Source: Vibrio palustris (lineage in GTDB: Bacteria > Pseudomonadota > Gammaproteobacteria > Enterobacterales > Vibrionaceae). From it: a DNA stretch of 64,000 bases. The translations under genes were made by a program, and so were the position numbers. The stretch is taken from positions 620,001-684,000 of the forward strand of contig NZ_AP024887.1 in assembly GCF_024346995.1 (NCBI RefSeq). The letters are read 5' to 3'. The notes under the pieces were generated by a model. That model was given only the letters and a program-made list of their open reading frames with translations, did no database searches and had not been told where the DNA came from. Shown here piece by piece: positions 19,514-30,303 of this stretch (the stretch's first letter is position 1; each line of letters starts with the position of its first letter).

Positions 19514-20359
19514 TTGAAGCAACGAATTATTACAGCGCTCATACTTGCCCCTCTTGTTCTTTTGGGCATTATCTACTTGCCCCTTGCTTGGTTTATGCCT
19601 GCTCTAGCAGCCATTACCTTGATCGGATTTTGGGAGTGGACGCAATTTGTTAACGCTCCTCAATCACGTATTTTGGCCTTGCTTCCTGCCTTGGTTGTCA
19701 GTGGTATCAGTTTTTGGTGGGTGCAGCCCACAATGGACACTTTGAATGCTTTAACCTCCCATCATTACTTAATTTTAGTGATAGGAAGTATATGGTGGAT
19801 AATCGCAAGTATCCTCGCGATTACTTACCCGCGTTCTCGCCCAGGATGGGAAAATGTCAATTGGTTACGCCATAGCTTTGGAATTTTGACATTATTGCCT
19901 TTTTACTGGAGTGTGGTTTTTCTACGTGCAGAATCGATGTCTGTGGACATGTGGCACGGCGCGCAACTGGTTATTTTCGTCTGTTTGATCGTATGGACTG
20001 CCGATAGTGGTGCTTACTTTTCGGGTAAGTATTTTGGCAAGCACAAAATGGCACCGGCTGTTAGTCCGAATAAAACGTTAGAAGGATTAGTCGGTGGCTT
20101 AATTTTAGCGGTCATTGTGGGGGCAACGCTGGCGAAAGCGTTTAACCTGCAATTTAGCTCAGACTTTACCATGTATATGATCATCCTCTGTACCGCGATC
20201 ATCTCAGTATTAGGTGATTTAGTTGAAAGTATGTTTAAGCGTGTCTCAAATATTAAAGACAGTAGCCATATTATTCCAGGTCATGGTGGTGTGTTAGATC
20301 GCATTGATAGTTTGACTGCGGCTTTTCCCGTTTTCGCCTTTCTCTATTTCGTCTTATAA
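19514..20359 (+). CDS. cdsA: Phosphatidate cytidylyltransferase
   Basis: CdsA makes CDP-diacylglycerol, precursor of all phospholipids, in the inner membrane. The 281 residues contain about eight hydrophobic helices and the family signature around DSGAYFSGKYFGKHK ... SPNKTLEG and, at the C-terminus, KDSSHIIPGHGGVLDRIDSL. The start codon is TTG (19514), with AGGA 8 bases upstream, giving MKQRIITALILAP. A hairpin follows the gene. Confidence 0.95.
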   Translation: MKQRIITALILAPLVLLGIIYLPLAWFMPALAAITLIGFWEWTQFVNAPQSRILALLPALVVSGISFWWVQPTMDTLNALTSHHYLILVIGSIWWIIASILAITYPRSRPGWENVNWLRHSFGILTLLPFYWSVVFLRAESMSVDMWHGAQLVIFVCLIVWTADSGAYFSGKYFGKHKMAPAVSPNKTLEGLVGGLILAVIVGATLAKAFNLQFSSDFTMYMIILCTAIISVLGDLVESMFKRVSNIKDSSHIIPGHGGVLDRIDSLTAAFPVFAFLYFVL

Positions 20360-20362
20360 ATC

Positions 20363-20389
20363 AAAAGGCAAGCCGTTGGCTTGTCTTTT
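20363..20389 (+). terminator. Terminator-like hairpin after cdsA
   Basis: AAAAGGCAAGCC (20363-20374) pairs with GGCTTGTCTTTT (20378-20389) around GTT. It lies inside the envelope gene cluster, so it may only attenuate. Confidence 0.75.
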
Positions 20390-20409
20390 GACTCAATAAT
20401 GGTTTCACT

Positions 20410-21618
20410 ATGCGTAAGTTAACGATTCTCGGAGCTACTGGCTCAATTGGTGATAGCACGTTAAACGTGGTTGCTGAAAATAAAGAACAGTTTTCCATTG
20501 TTGCTTTGGTTGCCGGCCAGAATGTAGAAAAAATGCAGCAACTTTGTGTTCAATGGCAACCTAAATATGCGGTGATGGCGACTGCTGATGCCGCGAAATC
20601 TTTAAAAGCGTTACTTGCACAAACGGGCATAAATACCGAAGTGATGTATGGTGAAGACGCGATGTGTCAAGTGGCGGCATTAGATGACGTTGATACTGTC
20701 ATGGCTGCGATTGTTGGGGCGGCAGGGTTAATGCCGACGATGGCTGCTGTAAAAGCGGGTAAACGTATTTTACTCGCGAATAAAGAAGCTCTCGTGATGT
20801 CAGGGCAACTCTTTATTAATGCGGTGGAAAAGTATGGTGCTGAACTGTTACCCGTTGATAGCGAACATAATGCGATTTTCCAATGTTTACCCGAAGAAAT
20901 ACAAACGCGTATGGGGCGCTGTGATTTAGATAACGCTGGCGTTTCCTCGATCTTATTGACCGGATCGGGTGGGCCGTTCCGGTATAGTGATATTGCAACC
21001 CTTGCGGATGTCACACCGCAACAAGCAATCGCTCATCCTAATTGGTCTATGGGACCAAAAATCTCGGTTGATTCCGCTACCATGATGAATAAAGGGCTCG
21101 AGTATATTGAAGCTCGTTGGTTGTTTAATACCCGCCGTGATCAACTTCAAGTGGTGATTCATCCTCAATCTGTTATCCACTCTATGGTGCAATATCGAGA
21201 TGGTTCGGTGTTAGCCCAGATGGGAGAGCCGGAAATGGCGACGCCGATTTCTGTCACCATGAATTACCCTCACCGTATTCAAGCTGGAGTGCAACCACTC
21301 GATTTTACTCGAATGAGCGAATTGACCTTTATGGATGTGGATTATGAGCGTTACCCATGTCTCAAATTGGCAATTGATGCTTGTTATGAAGGACAACATG
21401 CGACAACATCCTTGAACGCTGCGAATGAAGTAGCTGTTGACGCATTTTTGAAAGGTGCCATTCGATTTACTGACATTAGTACGCTTAATAACATGGTATT
21501 GTCGAACGTCTGCACTGCTAATAGTTCGTTACATTCCCATGACTTGGAAAGCTTACTAGAGGTCGATACAATGGCGCGGCAACTTGCTGGTCAGTTATTG
21601 AAAGAGCATTTATTATGA
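20410..21618 (+). CDS. dxr: 1-deoxy-D-xylulose 5-phosphate reductoisomerase
   Basis: Dxr (IspC) makes methylerythritol 4-phosphate, the committed step of the MEP isoprenoid pathway. The NADPH-binding loop [13 protein letters not shown] is at residues 7-19; [13 protein letters not shown] and [13 protein letters not shown] mark the catalytic metal site. 402 residues. The last four bases overlap the rseP start (ATGA), indicating coupling. Confidence 0.96.
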   Translation: MRKLTILGATGSIGDSTLNVVAENKEQFSIVALVAGQNVEKMQQLCVQWQPKYAVMATADAAKSLKALLAQTGINTEVMYGEDAMCQVAALDDVDTVMAAIVGAAGLMPTMAAVKAGKRILLANKEALVMSGQLFINAVEKYGAELLPVDSEHNAIFQCLPEEIQTRMGRCDLDNAGVSSILLTGSGGPFRYSDIATLADVTPQQAIAHPNWSMGPKISVDSATMMNKGLEYIEARWLFNTRRDQLQVVIHPQSVIHSMVQYRDGSVLAQMGEPEMATPISVTMNYPHRIQAGVQPLDFTRMSELTFMDVDYERYPCLKLAIDACYEGQHATTSLNAANEVAVDAFLKGAIRFTDISTLNNMVLSNVCTANSSLHSHDLESLLEVDTMARQLAGQLLKEHLL

Positions 21619-22973
21619 GTGGCATAATCTGGAATTTAGTCTCATTTGTTGTCGCGTTAGGCATTTTGGTGACCGTACATGAATTTGGTCACTTTTGGGT
21701 TGCGCGTCGCTGTGGAATAAAAGTCGAGACATTTTCTATAGGTTTTGGTAAAGCATTATGGAAGAAGGTCGGTAAAGACGGCACTGTTTATACCATCGCG
21801 ATGATCCCTCTTGGTGGTTATGTCAAAATGCTCGACAGTCGTGTCGATACGGTTTCGCAAGAACAACGACATCAAGCCTTTGATCATAAATCGCTTTGGC
21901 AGCGTGTTGCTGTCGTCAGTGCCGGACCGATGTTTAATTTCCTATTTGCAATTTTTGCTTATTGGTTGGTCTTTACTCTTGGTACTCCAACAGTAAAACC
22001 TGTCGTCGGTAGTGTTGAACAACACTCTATCGCTGCTCAAGGTGGGCTTAAATCAGGTATGCAGATTACTTCTGTCTCTGGTGTATCGACCCCCGATTGG
22101 CAATCCGTGAATATGCAGCTTGCTTCGCATATCGGTGATAAGCAATTGACTTTGACGGTGGCTTCTCCCAATGACATCGGTATGAAAGAAATCAAAACTT
22201 TCAACCTGTCTTCGTGGAACTTTAAACCAGATTCAGAGTCTGCTATGGGAGCGTTAGGTTTTAAACCTTATCGACCGAGCATTTCTCCGACGCTTGTTAA
22301 TATCTCAGCCAATGGAGCAGGTGCGCAAGCTGGCTTACAAGTAGGGGATACACTTGCATCGATTAATGGCGTCAAGGTGACAGATTGGCAGCAGGTGGTG
22401 AACAGTATTAAAAGCCATCCTAATAAGCCGCTGAAACTGACAGTAATCCGTAATGGCAGTCTGCTGCCATTAACACTGGTCCCTGAGCCTAAAAAGCTAA
22501 GTAAAGGACAAGTGATAGGGTTTGCTGGTATAGCACCTAAAGTCGCGCAATGGCCAGAAAATTATCGATTTGATTTGCAATATGGCGTGATTGAATCGGT
22601 AGGCAAAGCGATAGATAAAACAGGACAAGTCATACATCTGACGGGCAGTATGTTGAAAAAACTGGTCGTGGGTGATGTAGGATTGAACAACCTGAGTGGC
22701 CCAATCTCGATTGCAAAGGGGGCTGGGGCGACGGCTGATTACGGATTCGTTTACTTTTTAGGCTTTTTGGCTCTGATCAGTATTAATTTAGGCATTATTA
22801 ATTTAGTCCCATTACCAATGCTTGACGGAGGGCACTTGCTGTTCTTCGCGATTGAGGCGATTATTCGTCGCCCGGTTCCTGAAAAAGTTCAGGAAATGGG
22901 CTATCGCATTGGTGGAGCCATCATTTTCTCTTTAATGGCCGTGGCAATATTTAACGATTTTACTCGCCTGTGA
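21615..22973 (+). CDS. rseP: Site-2 protease RseP
   Basis: RseP is the inner-membrane zinc metalloprotease that cuts the anti-sigma factor RseA after DegS, releasing sigma-E. The HEFGH motif (residues 22-26) and the distant [12 protein letters not shown] supply the zinc ligands; two PDZ domains lie between (about 115-195 and 220-300). Total 452 residues, with four membrane segments. It is directly followed by bamA, a typical sigma-E target. Confidence 0.96.
   Translation: MSGIIWNLVSFVVALGILVTVHEFGHFWVARRCGIKVETFSIGFGKALWKKVGKDGTVYTIAMIPLGGYVKMLDSRVDTVSQEQRHQAFDHKSLWQRVAVVSAGPMFNFLFAIFAYWLVFTLGTPTVKPVVGSVEQHSIAAQGGLKSGMQITSVSGVSTPDWQSVNMQLASHIGDKQLTLTVASPNDIGMKEIKTFNLSSWNFKPDSESAMGALGFKPYRPSISPTLVNISANGAGAQAGLQVGDTLASINGVKVTDWQQVVNSIKSHPNKPLKLTVIRNGSLLPLTLVPEPKKLSKGQVIGFAGIAPKVAQWPENYRFDLQYGVIESVGKAIDKTGQVIHLTGSMLKKLVVGDVGLNNLSGPISIAKGAGATADYGFVYFLGFLALISINLGIINLVPLPMLDGGHLLFFAIEAIIRRPVPEKVQEMGYRIGGAIIFSLMAVAIFNDFTRL
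22216..22243 (+). promoter_or_regulatory. Candidate sigma-E promoter inside rseP
   Basis: GGAACTT (22216-22222), a 16-base spacer and TCTGC (22239-22243) fit the sigma-E form GGAACTT-N16-TCTRA with one mismatch. In E. coli bamA is driven partly by sigma-E from inside rseP. A chance match in coding sequence cannot be excluded. Confidence 0.35.
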
Positions 22974-23020
22974 TTTTACGCATTGGGCAAGGGTTGTAGT
23001 AAGGAATAACTCAAAAAAAT

Positions 23021-25435
23021 ATGGCGATGAAAAAGATCCTCCTCGCGACACTGCTCGCAACAAGCATGTCCGCACATGGTGCAGAAAACTTTGTTGTTAA
23101 AGATATTCAGATTAAGGGACTACAACGTGTCGCTTTAGGTGCTGCATTACTCAAAATGCCAGTACGAGTAGGCGATAGCGTCGATTCTCAAGATATTTCC
23201 GATATCATTAAATCCCTCTATGCATCTGGTAACTTTGAAAATGTCAAAGTGTATCGGGATGACTCGACCTTAGTGGTTCAAGTTAAAGAGCGACCAACCA
23301 TTGCGAGTGTGTCTTTCTCCGGCAATAAAGCGGTTAAGAAAGAGCAGCTACAAAAGAACTTGGACGCGTCTGGTATTCAAGTCGGTGAGTCGTTGGACCG
23401 TACCAAACTGAGAAGCATTGAGAAGGCGTTAGAAGACTTCTATTACAGTGTCGGTAAATATAATGCGACGGTAAAAGCGGTGGTTACGCCTTTGCCGCGT
23501 AACCGTGCCGATTTGAAGTTTGTGTTTACTGAGGGGGTCTCTGCGAAAATTAAACAGATCAATATTCTTGGTAATCATGCTTTTTCTGATGATACGTTAC
23601 GCTCAAAGTTTGATCTCGATGCTAATGTTTCTTGGTGGAATTTTATCTCCAGTGACAAATATCAGAAGCAAGTATTAGCTGGTGACTTAGAAAAACTAAA
23701 AAGTTTCTATCTCAACCGCGGTTACTTGAAGTTCAAAGTCGAGTCAGCAGGGGTTTCTATCTCCCCAGACAAGAAAGGCGTCTATATTACGTTGAACTTG
23801 CATGAGGGTAAGCCTTATACGGTTAATAACGTTGAATTTAAAGGCGACTTGATTGGTAAAAAAGATGAATTTCAATCGCTTGTGAAGTTTAAAATGGGCA
23901 GTACCTACAATGGTGCGGCGGTCACGGCGTTAGAAGAAAATGTGAAAAAAATCTTAGGTGAAGCGGGTTACGCTTACCCTAAAGTACGAACTATTCCGAA
24001 GTTTGATGATGATAAGCAACAAGTTTCTTTAGTTGTTCAAGTTGATCCTGGTAAACGTATGTATGTGCGCGATATTCGTTTTGTCGGTAATAGTATTACT
24101 AAAGATGAAGTTTTGCGTCGTGAAATGCGTCAAATGGAAGGCAGTTGGTTAAACTCGAAATCTGTTGATACGGGTAAATCGCGTTTGAACCGCTTGGGTT
24201 TCTTTAAAACCGTTGATGTGAAAACTCAGCGCGTACCAGGTAGCGAAGATCAAGTTGATGTGGTGTATAACGTTGAAGAAGCGAACTCTGGTAGTGTTAA
24301 CTTCGGTGTCGGTTACGGTACTGAATCCGGCGTAAGCTTCCAAGTTGGTTTGACTCAGGATAACTTCTTGGGTACCGGTAACCGCGTGAGTGTCAGTGCA
24401 ACCACCAATGATTATCAAAAGAACATTACATTAGAATATCGAGACCCATACTGGACTCTTGATGGCGTTAGTCTTGGCGGCAAAGTGTTCTTAACTAAGT
24501 TTGAAGCTTCTGATGCAGGTATCGTCGATTATGATAACACCAGCTATGGCGGTAAATTAACATGGGGCTTTCCGTCCGATGAACTTAACCGTTTTGAATT
24601 TGGTGTAGGCTATACGCACAACAAAATTGGTAACTTAAGACCGTACGTGCAAGTTGAGCAATTTTTACAATCTCAACAAAGTAACCTAACGAATGATGGC
24701 AGTTTAGAAACTGATGACTTCGATGTGAGTCTGACCTGGACACGTAATAATCTCAATAAAGGGTATTTTCCGACCGAAGGTAACTACCAGAGAGCGTATT
24801 ACGATATGACGGTACCTGGTTCAGATGCCTTGTATTATAAAATGCAGTATGACGTGCGTCAGTACTTCCCGTTAACAGAAAAACAAGATTATACCCTACT
24901 GTTACGTGGACGTTTAGGTTACGGTAATGGTTACGGTAAAACGGATGGTCAAGATAACTTATATCCGTTCTATGAAAACTTTTATGCTGGCGGTTTCTCG
25001 ACGTTACGTGGCTTTAGTTCTAACTCTGCAGGCCCTAAAGCGGTATATCGTAGTTACTCTGATAGCAATAATGGCACAGAGATCGCAACGAAAGAATCAG
25101 TGGGCGGTAACGCAGTCGCGTTAGCCAGTGCGGAACTGATTGTTCCGACTCCATTTGTGTCTGAAGAGATGCAGAACCAAATCCGAACCAGTGTCTTTTT
25201 TGATATGGCAAGTGTTTGGGATACCGAGTTTAACTACAACGAGAGTGGCGCGTCGTACGGTAATAAATACTATTACGATTACTCGGATCCAACAAATTAT
25301 CGCTCATCATATGGTGCTGCATTACAGTGGATCTCACCGATGGGGCCTCTGGTCTTTTCTGTGGCGAAACCAATTAAAAAATACGAAGGTGATGACGAAG
25401 AATTCTTTACCTTCACCATCGGCAAAACCTTTTAA
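23021..25435 (+). CDS. bamA: Outer-membrane protein assembly factor BamA
   Basis: BamA is the Omp85-family barrel that folds and inserts outer-membrane proteins. A signal peptide (about residues 1-21, MKKILLATLLATSMSAHG) precedes five POTRA domains (about 22-425) and a 16-strand barrel ending in FTFTIGKTF with the C-terminal aromatic residue. The loop-6 VRGF-type motif appears as TLRGFSSNSAGP. 804 residues. ATG 23021 and ATG 23027 are both possible starts. Upstream neighbour rseP and downstream skp are the standard order. Confidence 0.97.
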   Translation: MAMKKILLATLLATSMSAHGAENFVVKDIQIKGLQRVALGAALLKMPVRVGDSVDSQDISDIIKSLYASGNFENVKVYRDDSTLVVQVKERPTIASVSFSGNKAVKKEQLQKNLDASGIQVGESLDRTKLRSIEKALEDFYYSVGKYNATVKAVVTPLPRNRADLKFVFTEGVSAKIKQINILGNHAFSDDTLRSKFDLDANVSWWNFISSDKYQKQVLAGDLEKLKSFYLNRGYLKFKVESAGVSISPDKKGVYITLNLHEGKPYTVNNVEFKGDLIGKKDEFQSLVKFKMGSTYNGAAVTALEENVKKILGEAGYAYPKVRTIPKFDDDKQQVSLVVQVDPGKRMYVRDIRFVGNSITKDEVLRREMRQMEGSWLNSKSVDTGKSRLNRLGFFKTVDVKTQRVPGSEDQVDVVYNVEEANSGSVNFGVGYGTESGVSFQVGLTQDNFLGTGNRVSVSATTNDYQKNITLEYRDPYWTLDGVSLGGKVFLTKFEASDAGIVDYDNTSYGGKLTWGFPSDELNRFEFGVGYTHNKIGNLRPYVQVEQFLQSQQSNLTNDGSLETDDFDVSLTWTRNNLNKGYFPTEGNYQRAYYDMTVPGSDALYYKMQYDVRQYFPLTEKQDYTLLLRGRLGYGNGYGKTDGQDNLYPFYENFYAGGFSTLRGFSSNSAGPKAVYRSYSDSNNGTEIATKESVGGNAVALASAELIVPTPFVSEEMQNQIRTSVFFDMASVWDTEFNYNESGASYGNKYYYDYSDPTNYRSSYGAALQWISPMGPLVFSVAKPIKKYEGDDEEFFTFTIGKTF

Positions 25436-25449
25436 TAGGGGATTTAATT

Positions 25450-25959
25450 TTGAAAAATATCTTCAAAGCAGCAGGTGTAAGCCTCGTTATTCTTAGCTCT
25501 TCATTTTTTGCTAATGCCGCTGAGGCAGCACAAAAAATTGGCTATATCAATACGGCTCAGGTTTTTCATGAACTTCCACAACGCAAAGTGGTTCTGCAAA
25601 AATTGCAGTCTGAGTTTAAAGACAAAGCGGCTGAACTGAAAAGTATTCAGTCTCAAGCGCAAAAAAAGATGGAAAAACTTAAGCGAGATTCATCGCTAAT
25701 GAGTGATGATGAACGTGATAAATTACGTGTTGAAATCAGCCAGTTACAAAGTAACTATAAGATTAAAGGCCAATCTTTAGAGAAAGCCAGTAAGCGTCGT
25801 GAAGCACAAGAAAAGCAGAAATTGTTTAAAGTTATTCAAAATGCAGTGCAAAAAGTCGCGAAAAAAGATGGCTATGATATGATCGTAGATATCAGTGCTA
25901 TGCAATATGGCAAACCTGAGTACGATATTTCTAAAGAAGTCATTAAGTCTATTAAGTAA
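25450..25959 (+). CDS. skp: Periplasmic chaperone Skp (OmpH)
   Basis: Skp is a trimeric jellyfish-shaped chaperone carrying unfolded outer-membrane proteins through the periplasm to BamA. A signal peptide (about 1-23, ending FFANAAEA) is followed by the small core and a long alpha-helical, lysine-rich stretch. The start is TTG 25450 with AGGGGA upstream. 169 residues. It sits 14 bases after bamA and 8 bases before lpxD. Confidence 0.95.
   Translation: MKNIFKAAGVSLVILSSSFFANAAEAAQKIGYINTAQVFHELPQRKVVLQKLQSEFKDKAAELKSIQSQAQKKMEKLKRDSSLMSDDERDKLRVEISQLQSNYKIKGQSLEKASKRREAQEKQKLFKVIQNAVQKVAKKDGYDMIVDISAMQYGKPEYDISKEVIKSIK
25569..25597 (+). promoter_or_regulatory. Weak candidate sigma-E promoter inside skp
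   Basis: TGAACTT (25569-25575) and TCTGC (25593-25597) are separated by 17 bases. The match is imperfect and within coding sequence; it is listed because lpxD-fabZ-lpxA of E. coli is sigma-E responsive. Confidence 0.2.
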
Positions 25960-25967
25960 TCGAAATT

Positions 25968-26999
25968 ATGAGCACATTAACGTTAGCCGAGTTGGCAACT
26001 ATTACAGGCGGGGAAGTGTATGGCGACAGCACAGCTGTTGTTTCATCAGTGTCTCCGATGGAGCGAGCAGGAAAAGGCGATGTGTCTTTCTTGTCTAACT
26101 CAAAATACAGCCAATACCTTACAGACTGCAAAGCCACTGTAATTATGGTTAAAGAATCAGAACGCCATTTGTGTAAGTCTAACGTGCTTGTTGTGCCTGA
26201 TCCTTACGTGGCTTTTGCACGCGTTGCACAGGCGCTAGATAACACCCCACAGCCTGCGGTGGAAATTGCCGCAACGGCGGTCATTGCAGATGATGTAGTG
26301 TTTGGTGATAACGTCTCTGTCGGCGCTAACGCTATTATTGAATCTGGGGTTGTTCTGGGCGATGGTGCGGTTATCGGTGCCGGTTGTTTTATTGGCAAAA
26401 ATGCCAAAATAGGACAAAAGACGAAGCTGTGGGCTAATGTGTCAATTTATCATAATGTCGTGATTGGCGAGCATTGCTTGGTGCAAGCGAATACGGTGAT
26501 TGGCTCGGATGGTTTCGGTTACGCTAATGAAAAAGGCGAGTGGGTGAAAATCCCGCAACTTGGCTCTGTGCGAATTGGTAATCGAGTTGAAATTGGGGCG
26601 GGTACGACGATTGACCGTGGTGCACTTGATGACACGATCATTGAAGATAACGTTATCCTCGATAATCAATTGCAAATCGCTCACAACGTACACATTGGTT
26701 ACGGCACAGCGATTGCTGGTGGTACCATCATTGCCGGTAGTACTTGTGTTGGTAAATACTGTATTATTGGTGGCGCGGTCGTGATTAATGGACATATTAC
26801 CATTGCCGATGGTGTAACCATCACTGGTATGGGCATGGTGATGCGCAGTATTACAGAAAAAGGTATTTACTCGTCAGGTATCCCTTTACAGACCAATAAA
26901 GAATGGCGAAAAACGGCCACTCGAGTGCATCGCATTGATGAAATGAATAAGCGATTACGAGCGCTAGAAAAGCAGGTTGAACAAAAAAGAGACGTTTAA
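25968..26999 (+). CDS. lpxD: UDP-3-O-(3-hydroxyacyl)glucosamine N-acyltransferase
   Basis: LpxD adds the second 3-hydroxyacyl chain in lipid A synthesis. After an N-terminal uridine-binding domain (about 1-100) come many hexapeptide repeats of the left-handed beta-helix (such as [18 protein letters not shown]), with the catalytic histidine in QIAHNVHIG near residue 240, and a helical C-terminus. 343 residues. Third gene in skp-lpxD-fabZ-lpxA-lpxB. Confidence 0.96.
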   Translation: MSTLTLAELATITGGEVYGDSTAVVSSVSPMERAGKGDVSFLSNSKYSQYLTDCKATVIMVKESERHLCKSNVLVVPDPYVAFARVAQALDNTPQPAVEIAATAVIADDVVFGDNVSVGANAIIESGVVLGDGAVIGAGCFIGKNAKIGQKTKLWANVSIYHNVVIGEHCLVQANTVIGSDGFGYANEKGEWVKIPQLGSVRIGNRVEIGAGTTIDRGALDDTIIEDNVILDNQLQIAHNVHIGYGTAIAGGTIIAGSTCVGKYCIIGGAVVINGHITIADGVTITGMGMVMRSITEKGIYSSGIPLQTNKEWRKTATRVHRIDEMNKRLRALEKQVEQKRDV

Positions 27000-27013
27000 T
27001 TCGCTTTTTTATT

Positions 27014-27042
27014 AAAAAGGCTCGCATATAGCGAGCCTTTTT
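27014..27042 (+). terminator. Terminator-like hairpin between lpxD and fabZ
   Basis: AAAAAGGCTCGC (27014-27025) pairs with GCGAGCCTTTTT (27031-27042): a perfect 12-bp stem around ATATA. A separate promoter for fabZ-lpxAB is therefore likely. Confidence 0.85.
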
Positions 27043-27093
27043 CGTCTATAATGCCCGCAGAATATTGTTGATATAATGAATAGGACTATGACT

Positions 27094-27546
27094 TTGACTA
27101 CTGAAAAGAAAACGATGAATATCACTGAAATTCAGGCGCTTCTTCCTCACCGCTACCCATTTTTGTTGATTGATCGTGTGACGGACTATGAAGAAGGCGA
27201 ATATTTGGTTGGCCTTAAAAATGTTTCTGTCAATGAACCTCAGTTTACCGGTCATTTTCCTCAGATGCCTGTATTCCCAGGCGTGTTAATTTTGGAAGCC
27301 ATGGCACAAGCGACAGGCTTATTAGCGTTCCAGACATTTGGCGCACCAAAAGAAAATGAATTGTATTATTTCGCAAGTATTGATAATGCGAAATTCCGTC
27401 GTCCAGTATCGCCTGGTGATCAATTGATCGTTAAGGTTGATTTCTTAAAAGAGCGTCGAGGTATCGCGCTATTCAATGGTACCGCAACCGTTGATGGTGA
27501 AGTGGTATGTTCGGCTGAATTGAAATGTGCGCGCCGAGAGTTTTAA
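27094..27546 (+). CDS. fabZ: 3-hydroxyacyl-ACP dehydratase FabZ
   Basis: FabZ dehydrates 3-hydroxyacyl-ACP in fatty acid elongation and competes with LpxA for substrate. It is a hot-dog fold protein with catalytic His in [14 protein letters not shown] and Glu in [13 protein letters not shown]. The TTG start at 27094 has AGGA 8 bases upstream and gives the MTTEK N-terminus of other vibrios; ATG at 27076, 27088 or 27115 are alternatives. It overlaps nothing but ends one base before lpxA. Confidence 0.94.
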   Translation: MTTEKKTMNITEIQALLPHRYPFLLIDRVTDYEEGEYLVGLKNVSVNEPQFTGHFPQMPVFPGVLILEAMAQATGLLAFQTFGAPKENELYYFASIDNAKFRRPVSPGDQLIVKVDFLKERRGIALFNGTATVDGEVVCSAELKCARREF

Positions 27547-27547
27547 T

Positions 27548-28336
27548 ATGATCCACGAATCAGCACAAATCCACCCATCCGCGGTGGTTGAAGAAGGGGC
27601 TATTATTGGCGAAAACGTCAAAATTGGTCCATTTTGCTATGTCGATAGCAAAGTTGAAATCGGCGACGATACTGAGCTCACCTCGCATGTCGTGGTAAAA
27701 GGTCCAACGCAAATTGGTAAAGGAAACCGTATTTTTCAGTTTGCGTCTATCGGTGAAGAGTGCCAAGACCTGAAATATAAAGGTGAAGACACCCGATTGA
27801 TCATCGGTGACAATAATATGATCCGCGAAAGTGTGACTATGCATCGCGGTACGATTCAAGATGCAGGACTGACGCAAGTAGGCAGCAATAACCTCTTCAT
27901 GATCAACGCGCATGTTGCCCATGATTGCGTCGTTGGCGATCACTGCATTTTTGCAAATAATGCAACATTAGCAGGGCATGTCACGGTTGAAAACAATGCG
28001 ATTGTTGGCGGAATGTGCGCGGTACACCAATTCTGTCGCATCGGCGCCCATGCTATGTTAGGTGGCGGCTCTATTGTTGTGCAAGATGTGCCACCCTTTG
28101 TGATGGCGCAAGGCAACCACTGTGCACCGTTTGGTGTTAACATTGAAGGTCTCAAGCGTCGTGGCTTTGAGAAACCGCAGATTCATGCTATTCGTCGAGC
28201 TTATAAAGCGATGTATCGCTCTGGCTTAACGTTAGCCGAAGCAAAAACTGAGATGGAGAAAGATGTTGAGGCATTCCCTGTCGTACAACACCTTCTCGAT
28301 TTCCTCTCTGATTCCACACGCGGTATTATTCGTTAA
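27548..28336 (+). CDS. lpxA: UDP-N-acetylglucosamine acyltransferase
   Basis: LpxA carries out the first step of lipid A synthesis, moving 3-hydroxyacyl from ACP to UDP-GlcNAc. From ATG 27548 the protein has 262 residues, the E. coli length, and the catalytic histidine falls at residue 125 (NAHVAHDCV), exactly as in E. coli. Hexapeptide repeats fill residues 1-190 and a helical domain follows. An upstream in-frame start inside fabZ is unlikely. Confidence 0.96.
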   Translation: MIHESAQIHPSAVVEEGAIIGENVKIGPFCYVDSKVEIGDDTELTSHVVVKGPTQIGKGNRIFQFASIGEECQDLKYKGEDTRLIIGDNNMIRESVTMHRGTIQDAGLTQVGSNNLFMINAHVAHDCVVGDHCIFANNATLAGHVTVENNAIVGGMCAVHQFCRIGAHAMLGGGSIVVQDVPPFVMAQGNHCAPFGVNIEGLKRRGFEKPQIHAIRRAYKAMYRSGLTLAEAKTEMEKDVEAFPVVQHLLDFLSDSTRGIIR

Positions 28337-28357
28337 GCGAAGTGTGTAATGAGATTA

Positions 28358-28389
28358 AAAAGATCGCTGCTTTCGAGGAGCGATCTTTT
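28358..28389 (+). terminator. Hairpin between lpxA and lpxB
   Basis: AAAAGATCGCT (28358-28368) and AGCGATCTTTT (28379-28389) form an 11-bp stem with a 10-base loop. It lies within an operon and may partly terminate. Confidence 0.7.
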
Positions 28390-28455
28390 GTGTTTTATGA
28401 ATAAGGACTTGTGAGTCTTTATCCATAAAAATTCCCTTATTAGCGTTATCAAAGG

Positions 28456-29613
28456 ATGAGCACATTGGAAAAACCATTGCGGATTGGCATTGTTGCCGGA
28501 GAAATGTCTGGTGACACTTTAGGTGAAGGTTTTATAAAAGCCATCAAAACTCAATACCCGAACGCTGAGTTTGTTGGTATTGGTGGCCCCAAGATGAAAG
28601 CGCTTGGGTGTGAATCACTGTTTGATATGGAAGAGCTATCAGTGATGGGCTTGGTAGAAGTCCTCGGCTGTTTACCACGTTTATTGAAGGTTAAAGCGGA
28701 GCTTGTCCGATACTTTACCGAGAATCCACCGGATGTCTTTGTGGGGATTGATGCGCCCGATTTTAATTTACGCTTAGAACGTAACTTAAAAGATGCGGGG
28801 ATCAAAACGGTTCATTACGTTAGTCCATCGGTCTGGGCTTGGCGCCAAAAACGTATCCATAAAATTGCCGCTGCGACTCACTTAGTGTTAGCCTTTTTAC
28901 CTTTTGAAAAAGCGTTTTATGATCGTTTCAATGTGCCATGTGAGTTTATCGGACACACCTTGGCGGATGCTATTCCCATGCGCACTGATCAGCAGGCCGC
29001 CCAGCAGCTATTAGGGTTAGATCCTGAACGTCAATGGTTAGCCGTATTACCTGGCAGTCGCGGCGCGGAAATGAAATTATTGGCAGAGCCTTTTATCGAA
29101 ACCTGTCGCGTACTTAAACAGTCTCGTCCTCAGTTAGAGTTTGTTGTAGCGTTAGTGAATGACAAACGCCGTGCTGAGTTTGAAGAAGTGTGGCAACGCG
29201 TTGCTCCGGAGCTCCAGTTTGTTTTAGTCAATGATACTGCAACCAATGTGATTACGGCCGCTGATGCGGTAATGTTAGCATCTGGGACCGTGGCATTAGA
29301 GTGTATGCTACTCAAGCGCCCGATGGTGGTTGGGTATAAAGTGAATGCCATTACCGCTTATTTAGCACGTAAATTATTGAAAACTGATTATGTTTCCTTA
29401 CCGAATATTTTAGCGAAACAAGAATTGGTCAAAGAGCTATTACAAGAAGATTGCACGGTAGATAACCTGACTTATCATGTGGCTCAGTTGCTCGATACCG
29501 ATAACCAAGCCATGTTGGATAAATTTGATGAAATGCATGAGTGGATTCGCAAAGATGCCGATACGCAAGCCGCTCATGCGGTATTAACATTGATAGGAAA
29601 AACGCATGCCTAA
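28456..29613 (+). CDS. lpxB: Lipid-A-disaccharide synthase
   Basis: LpxB is a GT19 glycosyltransferase that joins lipid X to UDP-2,3-diacylglucosamine. Landmarks are [16 protein letters not shown] at the N-terminus, [13 protein letters not shown], and LPGSRGAEM in the second Rossmann half, with the UDP-binding LASGTVALE. 385 residues. The last 8 bases overlap rnhB. Confidence 0.96.
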   Translation: MSTLEKPLRIGIVAGEMSGDTLGEGFIKAIKTQYPNAEFVGIGGPKMKALGCESLFDMEELSVMGLVEVLGCLPRLLKVKAELVRYFTENPPDVFVGIDAPDFNLRLERNLKDAGIKTVHYVSPSVWAWRQKRIHKIAAATHLVLAFLPFEKAFYDRFNVPCEFIGHTLADAIPMRTDQQAAQQLLGLDPERQWLAVLPGSRGAEMKLLAEPFIETCRVLKQSRPQLEFVVALVNDKRRAEFEEVWQRVAPELQFVLVNDTATNVITAADAVMLASGTVALECMLLKRPMVVGYKVNAITAYLARKLLKTDYVSLPNILAKQELVKELLQEDCTVDNLTYHVAQLLDTDNQAMLDKFDEMHEWIRKDADTQAAHAVLTLIGKTHA

Positions 29614-30226
29614 AGCTACTGTGAAAGCGCTTCCCCCATTTGATTATCCACCTGAGTTTACAGTGTTTGCCGGTGTTGATGAAGTGGGTCGTGGCCCACT
29701 AGTGGGCGATGTTGTTACCGCTGCTGTCATTCTTGATCCGCAGCGTCCTATCGCCGGATTGACCGACTCAAAAAAATTATCGGATAAAAAACGCCAAGCC
29801 TTATTCATTGAAATTAAAGCCAACGCGCTTGCCTGGTCGGTGGGGCGATGCTCTCCAGAAGAAATTGATCAATTGAATATTTTGCAAGCTACCATGGTAG
29901 CAATGCAAAGGGCGGTGGCTGGGCTTACTATTTCACCGCAAATGGTGCTTATTGACGGTAACCGAACCCCACAATTACCGATGCCGGCCGCGGCCGTGGT
30001 AAAAGGGGATTTGCGCGTTGCAGAAATCAGTGCTGCTTCAATCATTGCTAAAGTCGTACGAGATCAAGAAATGGCTGATCTTGATGCAGAGCATCCACAA
30101 TTTGGTTTTGCCCAGCATAAAGGTTATCCAACCAAAGCCCATTTTGCCGCTATCGAACAGTATGGCGTGATTGATGAACACCGTAAAAGCTTTGGTCCAG
30201 TTAAGCGGGCGTTAGGCCTTGCATAA
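29606..30226 (+). CDS. rnhB: Ribonuclease HII
   Basis: RNase HII cuts RNA in RNA-DNA hybrids and removes single ribonucleotides from DNA. The metal-site motif [14 protein letters not shown] (about 23-36) and [12 protein letters not shown] are diagnostic. 206 residues. It overlaps lpxB and precedes dnaE, the widely conserved lpxB-rnhB-dnaE order. A second, unrelated RNase H gene (rnhA) is at 41197. Confidence 0.96.
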   Translation: MPKATVKALPPFDYPPEFTVFAGVDEVGRGPLVGDVVTAAVILDPQRPIAGLTDSKKLSDKKRQALFIEIKANALAWSVGRCSPEEIDQLNILQATMVAMQRAVAGLTISPQMVLIDGNRTPQLPMPAAAVVKGDLRVAEISAASIIAKVVRDQEMADLDAEHPQFGFAQHKGYPTKAHFAAIEQYGVIDEHRKSFGPVKRALGLA

Positions 30227-30303
30227 CGGCTGTTTTATGACGCCAGTTTCTCGTAAAATATCTCTCAACCAATAACAACGCTAAGTAGCCAGGATTAAAT
30301 TGA

